Shown here one piece after another: positions 35,740 to 44,030 of a DNA stretch of 56,397 nucleotides. The DNA is taken from assembly GCA_949294555.1 (NCBI GenBank), contig CASFHP010000006.1:1-56397 (forward strand), given 5' to 3'. The position numbers and the translations under genes are program-made. This DNA comes from an uncultured Eubacteriales bacterium (GTDB taxonomy: Bacteria; Bacillota; Clostridia; TANB77; CAG-508). Numbering within the stretch: the stretch's first letter is position 1; the number at the start of each line of letters is the position of its first letter. The notes below the pieces were generated by a model, which saw nothing but the letters and a program-made list of their open reading frames with translations, searched no databases and was not told the DNA's origin.

Positions 35740-36162
35740 TTAATCAAATTGAACTTGCCAATTTTCATCATTTATAGCCTGAAAACACATCTCTATTTGC
35801 TCTTTATTATTTTTTTCTTCTGCTAACAAAGGTAATTCATCTATTGCAAAATATCCTATTTCTGTTGTTTCTATATTCTTTTCAAATTTACCGCCTATAA
35901 CATCACATAAAACAAATATCTTGCATACACTATAAGCATATACTGGTTTGTTATGTTTATTTCTGTCTTGAATAGCTATTATTTTTTTAGCTAAAACATC
36001 TAGACCTGTTTCTTCCTTTACTTCTTTCACCGTATTAGATTTAATTGATTCTAAAACATCAACCCAACCACCAGGTAAAGACCAAGTTCCATTATTTGTA
36101 TATGTTAAACCATTTTGTGCTATGCTTTGTATTTCTATTGCTAATTTCAACCATTTATCCAT
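35740..36162 (-). CDS. NUDIX hydrolase with an internal deletion
   Basis: 140 residues. It begins like proteins with the N-terminal NUDIX-associated domain (MDKWLKLAIEIQSIAQNGLTYT, usually about 205 residues overall) but jumps straight to NNGTWSLPGGWVDV, losing about 60 residues: the linker and the first strands of the NUDIX fold (RAAIFKDDKILLV-type). The NUDIX box GGWVDVLESIKSNTVKEVKEETG is intact (G-x5-E-x7-REUxEE-like). Probably a non-functional or partly functional ADP-ribose/nucleotide hydrolase. Reading frame is preserved. Confidence 0.75.
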   Translation of the reverse strand: MDKWLKLAIEIQSIAQNGLTYTNNGTWSLPGGWVDVLESIKSNTVKEVKEETGLDVLAKKIIAIQDRNKHNKPVYAYSVCKIFVLCDVIGGKFEKNIETTEIGYFAIDELPLLAEEKNNKEQIEMCFQAINDENWQVQFD

Positions 36163-36196
36163 TTAAAATTCTCCTCTTACTTGTAAATTTATATTA

Positions 36197-36709
36197 CTAT
36201 ATATCTAGTTTAATATCATACTTGTCATTGATTAAAATATATCTATTTTTATATTTCTCACACATTTTTAAATTATATTTATTTTCTTCTATGAGATTTT
36301 CTATATCTATACTCTCTTGTTGCTTTCTTTGTTCTATAATATTTTCATATTTTATAATATCTTGATAATTATTTTTTATATATTCTTCCGTCATGATTAG
36401 ACAGACATACTGTATTTCTTTTAAATATTCTTCTCCAAAATCCTTTTTCCAATCAAATGGCATATAACATCCTTCGATTATAATATTTTGCTTATTTTCT
36501 ATATTTGTTTTTATGATTTCTTTTATTATCTTCCATAAATATTTAGTTAATGCTTCATCATCTTCTACTGTTAATGTTGTATTTTTACTTCTAATAAGTC
36601 CCATTTTTAAGTGGTCTATTGATAGATATGGATATTTATATTTTTCTAATAATGTTTGTGCTAGTTGTGTTTTTCCAGTATGTGATGCTCCTGTTATTAA
36701 AATTACCAT
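36197..36709 (-). CDS. P-loop kinase-like protein
   Basis: 170 residues. Walker A at the N-terminus (MVILITGASHTGKTQLAQTLL), SIDHLKMGLIRS, IIIEGCYMPFDW (Walker B-like) and a C-terminal lid-like helix region rich in Glu/Lys. Resembles adenylate/shikimate-kinase-type small-molecule kinases; substrate unknown. An AGGAG-type ribosome binding site precedes the ATG. Confidence 0.75.
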   Translation of the reverse strand: MVILITGASHTGKTQLAQTLLEKYKYPYLSIDHLKMGLIRSKNTTLTVEDDEALTKYLWKIIKEIIKTNIENKQNIIIEGCYMPFDWKKDFGEEYLKEIQYVCLIMTEEYIKNNYQDIIKYENIIEQRKQQESIDIENLIEENKYNLKMCEKYKNRYILINDKYDIKLDI

Positions 36710-36779
36710 GTTTTATCTCCTTTTTTACTAATCCATTACTTTTTTATGACATATCACATTATAAAATTTTATATTTTTC

Positions 36780-36809
36780 TTGACTTTATTGTTAAAATTA
36801 GAGTATAAT
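36780..36809 (+). promoter_or_regulatory. Promoter of the small RNA at 36816
   Basis: TTGACT, 18-base spacer, TATAAT; transcription should start near 36816. Confidence 0.75.
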
Positions 36810-36815
36810 AAAAAT

Positions 36816-36905
36816 AGGAAATGACAATTCCGTTAGATACGGTTTTGCCAGAGAATGTTTTAATAAACCATTTACCCTGTCAAAAGTAGAATGGTTTATT
36901 TTTTT
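36816..36905 (+). ncRNA. Candidate antisense RNA of a type I toxin-antitoxin locus
   Basis: About 90 nt from a strong promoter to an intrinsic terminator (AATAAACCATT, 17-base loop, AATGGTTTATT, T-run; 36862-36905). No ORF with a ribosome binding site. It is convergent with, and ends over, the 3' end of a 37-codon hydrophobic peptide gene on the other strand. Its first 35 bases (ATAGGAAATGACAATT...ACGGTTTTGCCA) nearly match the 5' end of the opposing mRNA, making the locus an inverted repeat. Confidence 0.6.
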
Positions 36906-37017
36906 ATTTATGTAGTTGCTTATCTACCCAGTTCTTATAAAGAACTGCTGTCAAGGCAACGTTTAATGTTAAAGATAACATCAATGATATTATAAAAAAT
37001 AGTATTACTTTAACCAT
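36904..37017 (-). CDS. 37-residue hydrophobic peptide, candidate type I toxin
   Basis: MVKVILFFIISLMLSLTLNV, then ALTAVLYKNWVDKQLHK: one membrane-spanning helix (residues 3-27) with a short charged tail, the layout of type I toxins such as TxpA/Fst-like peptides. The ribosome binding site GGGTGGGG lies 4-5 bases before the ATG and can pair with CCACCC in its own leader, around an ACGATTTATCGT hairpin, so translation is probably masked. Its promoter is at 37103-37131. The convergent 90-nt RNA overlaps the 3' end. Confidence 0.6.
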   Translation of the reverse strand: MVKVILFFIISLMLSLTLNVALTAVLYKNWVDKQLHK

Positions 37018-37019
37018 AA

Positions 37020-37131
37020 ACCCCACCCGCCTTTCCTACGATAAATCGTATAATATTGGGTGGCAAAACCGTTCTACTAATTATCAATTTCCTATGTTAC
37101 TTATTCTATAATATTCTTTTAATTTTGTCTA
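37020..37131 (-). promoter_or_regulatory. Toxin-gene promoter and structured leader
   Basis: Minus strand TAGACA, 17-base spacer, TAGAAT (37103-37131), giving a leader of about 80 bases. The leader contains GCCACCC...GGGTGGG pairing across an internal ACGATTTATCGT stem-loop, sequestering the ribosome binding site. Its first 35 bases repeat the antisense RNA 5' end in inverted orientation. Confidence 0.6.
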
Positions 37132-37209
37132 CAAATTTCATTAAATTTATAAATATATTTTAACTTTCAGAATAAATTACTATTTTTTTCAATGGTATGA
37201 TATTAAAAA

Positions 37210-37509
37210 TTATTTTTTATGCTTAAATACTGGGAATATCAAAGCAATTCCAATCCCTAAATATATAAGCGTACTAGAAATTGAAGATATAGATTTATAT
37301 TTTTTATATTTTATAAATTCAACTATAGAAGAAACTAAAATAATAAAACTGTTCAAAAGCCATACTGGCAAAACTGCAAGTCCACTAAAATCGTTTGCAT
37401 CACGTGCATCCAGCCATATCAGAAATGTGAGAAAAATTGTTATAATTTCTGCTATTATCACTAATAGTAAATACCACTTCCATGAGAATTCTTTTTTTGT
37501 TTCATTCAT
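37210..37509 (-). CDS. Small integral membrane protein
   Basis: 99 residues from MNETKKEFSWKWYLLLV (GGAGG 5 bases upstream; an earlier start overlaps that site). Three hydrophobic helices (about 13-33, 45-62, 77-95) separated by KYKKYKSISS. No family recognised; unlinked to its neighbours. Confidence 0.65.
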   Translation of the reverse strand: MNETKKEFSWKWYLLLVIIAEIITIFLTFLIWLDARDANDFSGLAVLPVWLLNSFIILVSSIVEFIKYKKYKSISSISSTLIYLGIGIALIFPVFKHKK

Positions 37510-37588
37510 ATAAACCTCCATTCATCGCTTTGCTCGGCACAAAGCGCCACAAAAAATTACTACTTTCCCAAAAACTATTCTACTTTCA

Positions 37589-38218
37589 TTATATCAATTT
37601 CCTATAATCTTTAATTATTTTTATAATCTGTTCTTCTGAAATTGGTCCTTGTCTTTGAATTTTTATATCACTACTTGTACAGTCTATTATCGTACTTGCT
37701 TGTCCAAATACCACGTCTCCCTCAACCATTCCATCAAGACTAGGACACATCTTTTCTATTTCTTCTAAGTTTTTACATGCAGTTTCTCCACTTTTATTGG
37801 CACTCGTTAAAAATAGAGGGCTTCCAACTTCTCTAATTAATGCTTCTAAAAACTTAGAAGGTGCCATTCTCACAGCCAATTCATTTGTTTCTCTCAAGCC
37901 TGCATTATTTATATATGAAAAAGCTTCAGGTCTTTTATTTAAAACGATAGTAATAGGACCTGGCATAAAAGCTTTCATTAACTTTTCGCTCCTTTCGTCC
38001 ACTATTGCAATACTTTTAATTTGTTCTATATCACTACACACAACAGGAAAAGATTTATTAGAAGGACGATTTTTAATATTCACTAATCTATCATAAGCCT
38101 TACTTGAATTAATTCTTGCACATATCCCATATAAAGTATCAGTAGGTACACTAACTACCCCATCTTCTTTAAGAACATCTGCAATCGCCTTTATTTCAGT
38201 TTGGTTATATCTTTTCAT
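37589..38218 (-). CDS. tsaC: L-threonylcarbamoyladenylate synthase (TsaC/YrdC/Sua5)
   Basis: 209 residues from MKRYNQTEIKAIADVL (AGAGGTG upstream). Makes threonylcarbamoyl-AMP for the t6A modification of ANN-decoding tRNAs. Shows VVSVPTDTLYGICAR, NIKNRPSNKSFPVVCSD, FMPGPITIVLN, LAVRMAPSKFL and PLFLTSANKSGE. Short TsaC type without the C-terminal Sua5 domain. Confidence 0.93.
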   Translation of the reverse strand: MKRYNQTEIKAIADVLKEDGVVSVPTDTLYGICARINSSKAYDRLVNIKNRPSNKSFPVVCSDIEQIKSIAIVDERSEKLMKAFMPGPITIVLNKRPEAFSYINNAGLRETNELAVRMAPSKFLEALIREVGSPLFLTSANKSGETACKNLEEIEKMCPSLDGMVEGDVVFGQASTIIDCTSSDIKIQRQGPISEEQIIKIIKDYRKLI

Positions 38219-38256
38219 TATATACACCTCTATTTAGAAACTTTGTCTTTTAAACT

Positions 38257-39954
38257 TTATTTAATTAACGCTAAATTTGCTTGTCTTTTTATCTTATTTG
38301 TTGTAGTTTTGATTAATGGCTCTTCTGAAATCATAATGCCTCTTATTGCTTTATATTTTGGCATAATTCTATTTACTTCTTTAATTTTATCAGCCAATAC
38401 CTTATAAATCTCTTCATCTGTTTCTACTTTATATGCTTCTTTCATAATTTCCCTATCAAATACAATTTTTACATGTATTTTTATATTATCTTTGTCATCT
38501 GTTTGTTGTTTACCAAAAATAAAAGATTCTTTTACACCTTCTATTTTATTTACCAAGTTTTCCATTTCTTCTGGAAATATATTTTTTCCATTTTTTAAGA
38601 CAATAACACTTTTCTTTCTTCCACAAATAAATATATAACCGTCTTCATCTATTTTAGCTAAATCTCCAGTATAGAACCATCCATCTTTCATAACTTCTTT
38701 GGTTGCTTCTTCATTTTGGAAATATCCAAGCATAACTGATGGTCCTTTTACCGCCAATTCTCCTATACCTTCTTCATCTACATCTTCCACTTTTGCTTTT
38801 ACATGAGGAAGTGCTATTCCAATAGAGCCTACTCTAGAATGTTCATTTGTTTCTATTCCAATAACAGGAGATGTTTCTGTTAATCCATAAGCCTGGTATA
38901 AGTTAATTCCTAAATTTCTAAATGTTTTAATAACTTCTTTATCTAATGCTGCTGCCCCACTAATGAATAATTTGATGTTTCCTCCAAACATATCATGAAT
39001 TTCTTGAAAAGCTTTTTTCTTCTCTTCCATAGATTTATCTTTATATTCTTGCATACGTTTCCCTGTTTCTTCAAGTTTTCCTTCTTTTTCAATCATTCTT
39101 CTAATATTTTTATACATGCTTTCATATATTGCTGGTACAAATGCTGCATAGGTTATTTTATATTCATTTAAGTTTTCTATAATATGTCTAATCCCATCAC
39201 AAAAAGCCCTTTCAGCTCCGATATATAGAGAAACTAACATACCGACTGTACATTCATATACATGATGTAATGGTAAAAAAGATAGTCCTCTATCACTAGA
39301 ATCTATATCTAATACAGATGCTATGTCCATTACATTTGTAACTAAATTTTTATGAGAAAGTGCGACTACTTTTGACTTTGAAGTTGTTCCTGAAGTAAAT
39401 AACATAATACGCATTTCTTCTGGATTGATTTTGGCATCAATATATTCTCTATTGCCAGCCTCAAATAATTCTCTACCTTTTTCAATTAATTCTTTTTCAG
39501 AATATATTCCTTCATCATGAATGTCTATATCCATAGAAATTAAATGTTTTAACTTATTTTTCTCACTATATTTTATCTTCTTGATAATTTCTTCATACTT
39601 TTTAGAATAAAATATGGCTTCTACTTCTGACCTTTCTATTACTTCTTCTAATTCATTGGCTGGTAATGATTTATCCATTGGAACGACAATTCCTACACCA
39701 CAAACCACTGATAAATAGGCAAGTTCCCATTCATATCGATTTTCTCCAATAACACCTATTCTTTTTCCCTTTAGACCTAAACTGATTAATGCTGTTCCTA
39801 AATAGTTTATCATATCTCTTATTTCATTATGTGTATATGTTTTATATTGTCCTTTTCCTATTTTTATTTTGTATCCTGGTTTATCTCCATATAATTCTCT
39901 TGTCTTATTTAACATATCTTTTAAATCTGTTACCTTTAACATATCTTTTGCCAT
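38257..39954 (-). CDS. Long-chain acyl-CoA synthetase / AMP-binding enzyme
   Basis: 565 residues. Activates a carboxylic acid, probably a fatty acid, to acyl-AMP then acyl-CoA. The AMP-binding P-loop MLFTSGTTSKSKVVALSHKNL (about residue 187), LPLHHVYECTVG, LYQAYGLTETSPVIG (about 365), GWFYTGDLAKIDEDGYIFICGRKK (about 430) and a C-terminal catalytic-Lys region are visible. A GGAGG-type ribosome binding site precedes the start. Monocistronic. Confidence 0.9.
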   Translation of the reverse strand: MAKDMLKVTDLKDMLNKTRELYGDKPGYKIKIGKGQYKTYTHNEIRDMINYLGTALISLGLKGKRIGVIGENRYEWELAYLSVVCGVGIVVPMDKSLPANELEEVIERSEVEAIFYSKKYEEIIKKIKYSEKNKLKHLISMDIDIHDEGIYSEKELIEKGRELFEAGNREYIDAKINPEEMRIMLFTSGTTSKSKVVALSHKNLVTNVMDIASVLDIDSSDRGLSFLPLHHVYECTVGMLVSLYIGAERAFCDGIRHIIENLNEYKITYAAFVPAIYESMYKNIRRMIEKEGKLEETGKRMQEYKDKSMEEKKKAFQEIHDMFGGNIKLFISGAAALDKEVIKTFRNLGINLYQAYGLTETSPVIGIETNEHSRVGSIGIALPHVKAKVEDVDEEGIGELAVKGPSVMLGYFQNEEATKEVMKDGWFYTGDLAKIDEDGYIFICGRKKSVIVLKNGKNIFPEEMENLVNKIEGVKESFIFGKQQTDDKDNIKIHVKIVFDREIMKEAYKVETDEEIYKVLADKIKEVNRIMPKYKAIRGIMISEEPLIKTTTNKIKRQANLALIK

Positions 39955-40069
39955 AGATTTATTTCCTCCGTATATTTATTACTTTTCTTTTTATTTTTTA
40001 TCGCTTATAATAGATTAATATAGATATCAAAAAATGTCAAATATTATTGTAAATTTTAAGAAAAAAGTT

Positions 40070-40215
40070 GTAATTATTCAGAGGTCAAGTCGGTTTTGCC
40101 TGCTAAGCAATATATAATATAAAAAAATGAAATGATTTAGCTTATACAAAATCATGAAAGACTTTATATTATATATTGCTTAGCAGGCAAAACCGACTTG
40201 ACCTTTGAATAGTTA
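40070..40215. repeat. Long hairpin element 4 upstream of fadD-like gene
   Basis: Left arm GTAATTATTCAGAGGTCAAG, then TCGGTTTTGCCTGCTAAGCA and ATATATAATATAAA; the right arm is its near-perfect reverse complement. Loop about 45 AT-rich bases. CGGTTTTGCC also occurs at the inverted ends of the 36816-37095 locus. It lies between the CaCA gene end (40224) and the acyl-CoA synthetase start (39954). Confidence 0.88.
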
Positions 40216-40223
40216 CAAAAAGT

Positions 40224-41193
40224 TTATATCATAGTAAAAATATAAATAAAATACACAATGATTAAGATAATACCTCTCTTCCTGTCAACTTCACTTTTTT
40301 TATTTAGTGTTGCAAGCAATTGTAAAAATATAGTTACGATTATTAAAAGTATTAATGCACTATTAAAATCTGTAGCAAATGTTAAAGGATTAATGACTGC
40401 ACCAATTCCCACTAATAAACATAAATTTATGATATTAGAACCTGATATATTTCCTAACAATAAGTCTGTTTCATCTTTTTTAGCAGATATAATACCAGTT
40501 ATAATTTCTGGAAGTGATGTTCCTATAGCTACAATTGTCATTCCGATTAGTCGCTCAGATAATCCCAAGTTATTGGCTATAATTATCGCATTATCAACAA
40601 CAAAATCCGCTCCAAATTTTAATCCTAAAATACCTAATATCATATATAGAATAATCATTCCCATAGAATAATTTTCTTTTGATTCTACATCTTTTATCAT
40701 CTCTTCATCTATTTTTTCGTTATGTATTGTCTTTTCTTCATAGATGGAATAAATGATATAGGCTACCATACATAAAAGTAATATAACACCTTGTCCTCTA
40801 GTAATGGTTTGAGCATCTCCGCAATTTTTCCGTGTTTCCTAAAAATAGGAGCAATACCATAGTACCTATTCCAATAGGAAGATGTCTTTTTACAATTCGT
40901 TTATCAAACTTTACCGGTCTTACTAAACTGGTAATTCCGATAACAAACAGGAAGTTACAAATACAACTACCAATAGCATTTCCAATAATTAAATCAGAAT
41001 GACCATCTATTGCAGAAGTTGCTGTAATAAAAATCTCTGGAAGTGATGTTCCAACAGCTACTATTGTCAGTCCTATGAGCATTTCAGATAAACCAAATCT
41101 TTTTGCTATGCTGATAGCTGCCCTTACTAAAAAATCTGCTCCCTTTATTAAAAATATAAATCCTATGATAATCAATACTATTTCTAATATCAA
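40224..41193 (-). CDS. Ca2+/cation antiporter (CaCA, YrbG-like), needs +1 frameshift at CGG
   Basis: About 322 residues with one shift, the normal length. Two repeats of the family motif are split between frames: GLTIVAVGTSLPEIFITATSA in the first, GMTIVAIGTSLPEIITGIISA in the second. The start is TTG with GAGGAG 7 bases upstream. The join is at TTG-CGG-AGA (plus CCG at 40819-40821); dropping the C gives TTG-GGA-GAT-GCT-CAA, i.e. EKL-GDAQTITRGQGVILLLCMVAYIIY, the expected linker into helix 6. Unshifted reading ends at TAG within 8 codons. Sodium- or proton-coupled calcium export is inferred from the family. Confidence 0.9.
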
Positions 41194-41352
41194 AATTCTT
41201 CTCCTCTCTTTTGTATGAGGTTATTTTATACTATTTTTTTTTCTTATGTCAAATATAATTTTTTAATATATTGAAATATGTATAGTATATACCATTGCTA
41301 GAAAAATTATACTTTTTATTTTCTTATATATAAAATTAATCTTTTTTGTTAA

Positions 41353-42147
41353 TTAATACATTAAATCATAAAAGTTTTCAAACACATATCCTTGTGATTT
41401 TAAATAATCAATAGAGTCTTCTAAAACAGCTGAACTATCACTAACATCTTTTGTATCATGCATTAAAATAACTAATGTATTTTTGTTTTTTGAAGATTGT
41501 TTTAAATTATCTAATAATTGCTCTTTTGTATATTTTTTCATAGAATCATTATTTAAACAGTTCCAATCAATATACGTATAATTCATTTCTGAAAGCAATA
41601 TAACCGCTTTTTCCTTTTTGGCTTTATTTTGCGAAGACATATAACCATTAGGAAATCTAAATACATATGAGCAATAATCTTCTTTACCAATTGCCTCCCC
41701 TATTGCTTTGTCTGTTTTTTTAATCTCATCTATAAAACTTTCTTCACTTTTATAAAGTGTCATATTATTATGGTCATATCCATGATTAGCTATATAATGA
41801 CCTTCTTCATAAGCTCGTCTTACAATCTCTGGATGTTCTTCTACATATTTACCGATTACAAAGAAAGTCGCTTTTACATTTTCTGCTCTCAAAATGTCAA
41901 GAATTTTAGGTGTAACTGATGTATTTGGACCATCGTCAAAAGTTAAATAAGCAGTTTTTTCTTTTCCATTCACAAGATTACGAATTTTATCCTTAAATTC
42001 ATCTGATATCACACTATTATAAGACAATTCTACTGCAAATGTTTCAGGAGATTTGATAATTAAATACAAGATATTTATCATAATAATTATTAATGAAATT
42101 ATACAAGTTACCAATACTTTTTTCTTAGGAATGATAAATATTTTCAT
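41353..42147 (-). CDS. Polysaccharide deacetylase (NodB/PgdA-like)
   Basis: 264 residues from MKIFIIPKKKVLV (AGGTGA 4-5 bases upstream). An N-terminal membrane anchor is followed by a NodB domain: AYLTFDDGPNTSVTPKILD (catalytic Asp/metal Asp), HGYDH metal site, FRFPNGYMS and LVILMHDTKDVS. Likely deacetylates cell-wall or surface N-acetylglucosamine outside the cell. Confidence 0.9.
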   Translation of the reverse strand: MKIFIIPKKKVLVTCIISLIIIMINILYLIIKSPETFAVELSYNSVISDEFKDKIRNLVNGKEKTAYLTFDDGPNTSVTPKILDILRAENVKATFFVIGKYVEEHPEIVRRAYEEGHYIANHGYDHNNMTLYKSEESFIDEIKKTDKAIGEAIGKEDYCSYVFRFPNGYMSSQNKAKKEKAVILLSEMNYTYIDWNCLNNDSMKKYTKEQLLDNLKQSSKNKNTLVILMHDTKDVSDSSAVLEDSIDYLKSQGYVFENFYDLMY

Positions 42148-42220
42148 GTAATCACCTGCCATTAAACAGTATGATGTAAATCCAGACAATATTCATCTGT
42201 TCTACAGCCTGTATTAATAA

Positions 42221-43075
42221 TCATACTGTTCTCTCCTTTAAATCTTTTAAAATTTGATTGATATTTTCATCAAATGAAATTGTTTTATTCTTAATTTCCT
42301 GACTAGCCATTGGATAGTCTTTATTCATTCTAATTAAAGTTGTTTTTAAATGCTGATATGTCATTTGTTCAAATGGAAATCGTATAATTCCAGGTGTATT
42401 AAATCCAACACCCATTTCTAATAATACCACATTTTTATCTTCTATTCTATCTAAAAACTCATCATATTTTTGAGCTTGTTTATACCAATTTTCATCTTGA
42501 ACAAAATTGGCGTCTTTTCTTAAATTCATTTCCATATTGCCACCACACACAGGACATTTTGGTACTAATTGTTTTGGTATTTTTAAGTTTTCTGTATGTT
42601 TTAGCCATTCTTCTACCATTTCTTTATTGTCATATAATTTATTATGACAAGCATTTTCACATTGTAAGAAACGATAATCTCCTTGAACTGCAAATATCTT
42701 TTCTTTATCAAATCCTGCTGTTTCAAATTGTCCATCGACATTGGTTGTAATGACAAAATAGTTTTTATCTTTTACAAATTCTAATAATTTTTGATATAAC
42801 TTTAATGGCTCTCTAAATCTATTCAATTTGATTAATTTTGCCCAAAATGCCCATTTTTCTTCTTGTGAAGAAAATAGATAAAATGATGCTGTATATAAAT
42901 CTTCAAAATGGTATTTTTCAATGAATTCTTTATAATTTTTTTGAAAACTTTCTCCACTATATTCTAACCCAGCAGATGTTGAAAGTCCAGCACCTGCTCC
43001 AATTAATATATAATCAGCATTGTTAATTGCTTGTTTCGCATTTTGTAATCGAATTTTATATTCTTCCAATTTCAT
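42221..43075 (-). CDS. SirTM-type sirtuin (protein mono-ADP-ribosyltransferase)
   Basis: 284 residues. NAD-binding ILIGAGAGLSTSAGLEYSG, ITTNVDGQFETAG, and four zinc cysteines (CENAC...CPVCGG). The usual sirtuin catalytic His is replaced in FAVQGDYRFLQC (Gln before Gly), as in the macrodomain-linked SirTM class, which ADP-ribosylates rather than deacetylates. The macrodomain hydrolase gene lies 55 bp upstream on the same strand, so the pair can write and erase the mark. The lipoyl carrier and ligase genes of the fuller operon are absent here. Confidence 0.88.
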   Translation of the reverse strand: MKLEEYKIRLQNAKQAINNADYILIGAGAGLSTSAGLEYSGESFQKNYKEFIEKYHFEDLYTASFYLFSSQEEKWAFWAKLIKLNRFREPLKLYQKLLEFVKDKNYFVITTNVDGQFETAGFDKEKIFAVQGDYRFLQCENACHNKLYDNKEMVEEWLKHTENLKIPKQLVPKCPVCGGNMEMNLRKDANFVQDENWYKQAQKYDEFLDRIEDKNVVLLEMGVGFNTPGIIRFPFEQMTYQHLKTTLIRMNKDYPMASQEIKNKTISFDENINQILKDLKERTV

Positions 43076-43130
43076 TCCTCTTTTCTATCATAAATATTAT
43101 TCAATATCTACTTCGAAAGGATATATATTA

Positions 43131-43928
43131 TTATATATTTTTTTCATAAATTCTATAATCTTCCTCTGTAAATACATTAAAAACAACTTTTTCAAATTTA
43201 TCACTATTATGTTTTAAAAAATCATCTACTGTGGCAATTGCAACTTTACTTGCTTGTTCTTTTGGAAATCGAAATTCTCCAGTTGAAATACATGGAAAAG
43301 CAATCGTGCGTATTCCATTATCCATAGCTAATTGCAAACTATTAATATAACAGTCTGCTAATTGTTGTTCCTCTAGTTGCGTAACCTTATCATATATAAT
43401 TGGTCCAACTGTATGGATTACATATTTGGCAGGTAAATTATATCCCTTTGTAATAATGGCTTCCCCAGTTTTCAACTGATAATCTTTCTTTTTCATAATT
43501 TCGTTACATGCCTGCCTTAGTTCCAGACCTGCCATTGTATGGATTTGATTGTCAATACACTTATGGCAAGGCACAAAGCAACCTAGTCCTTGTGAATTTG
43601 CGGCATTTACAATTGCTTCAATTTGTAAGGTTGTGATATCTCCTTCCCATAAACATATCTTATTACTATTTTTTAATTCACTCGTTTCATACTTTTCAAA
43701 TATGGTTTCTATATTTTCTACTTTTATAACATCTTTTTTCTCTAATTTCTCTTGTAAGTATGCATTCTCAACTTCTAAATACTCTTCTGAAATTGGCTTT
43801 GGCTCTCTAATATTACAAAGTGAACGATATAAATTCTTTTTTTGGGTTATATCTGTTGGAAGTTTATCTATGTTTACTTCTCTATTTTCTTTTAATAAAT
43901 ATTGAATTAAAAAATCTAATTTTTCCAA
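43131..43928 (-). CDS. Zinc-containing macrodomain ADP-ribosylhydrolase
   Basis: About 265 residues. Macrodomain core: LWEGDITTLQIEAIVNAANSQGLGC, the zinc-binding CFVPCHKCIDNQIHTMAGLELRQAC, TGEAIITKGYNLPAKYVIHTVGP and IAFPCISTGEFRFP. The Zn-macro class is found with SirTM sirtuins and removes mono-ADP-ribose. I favour a TTG start (LEKLDFLIQYLL) about 9 bases after GGAG; ATG starts 6 and 9 bases upstream overlap that site. Confidence 0.9.
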   Translation of the reverse strand: MEKLDFLIQYLLKENREVNIDKLPTDITQKKNLYRSLCNIREPKPISEEYLEVENAYLQEKLEKKDVIKVENIETIFEKYETSELKNSNKICLWEGDITTLQIEAIVNAANSQGLGCFVPCHKCIDNQIHTMAGLELRQACNEIMKKKDYQLKTGEAIITKGYNLPAKYVIHTVGPIIYDKVTQLEEQQLADCYINSLQLAMDNGIRTIAFPCISTGEFRFPKEQASKVAIATVDDFLKHNSDKFEKVVFNVFTEEDYRIYEKNI

Positions 43929-43954
43929 AATCATCATCTCCAATTATAAGCTTT

Positions 43955-44025
43955 TTAAGGACTGCCTTGTAGCAATCCTTTAAACTTTCGGTGAACTTTA
44001 GAAACAGACTTTAAAGCTCACCATC
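43955..44025. repeat. Two hairpins between macrodomain and 44031 genes
   Basis: AAGGACTGC pairs with GCAATCCTT, and GGTGAACTTTA pairs with TAAAGCTCACC around AGAAACAGAC. They follow the stop of the 44031-44825 gene on the minus strand and precede the macrodomain ribosome binding site. Confidence 0.55.
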
Positions 44026-44030
44026 TTGTT

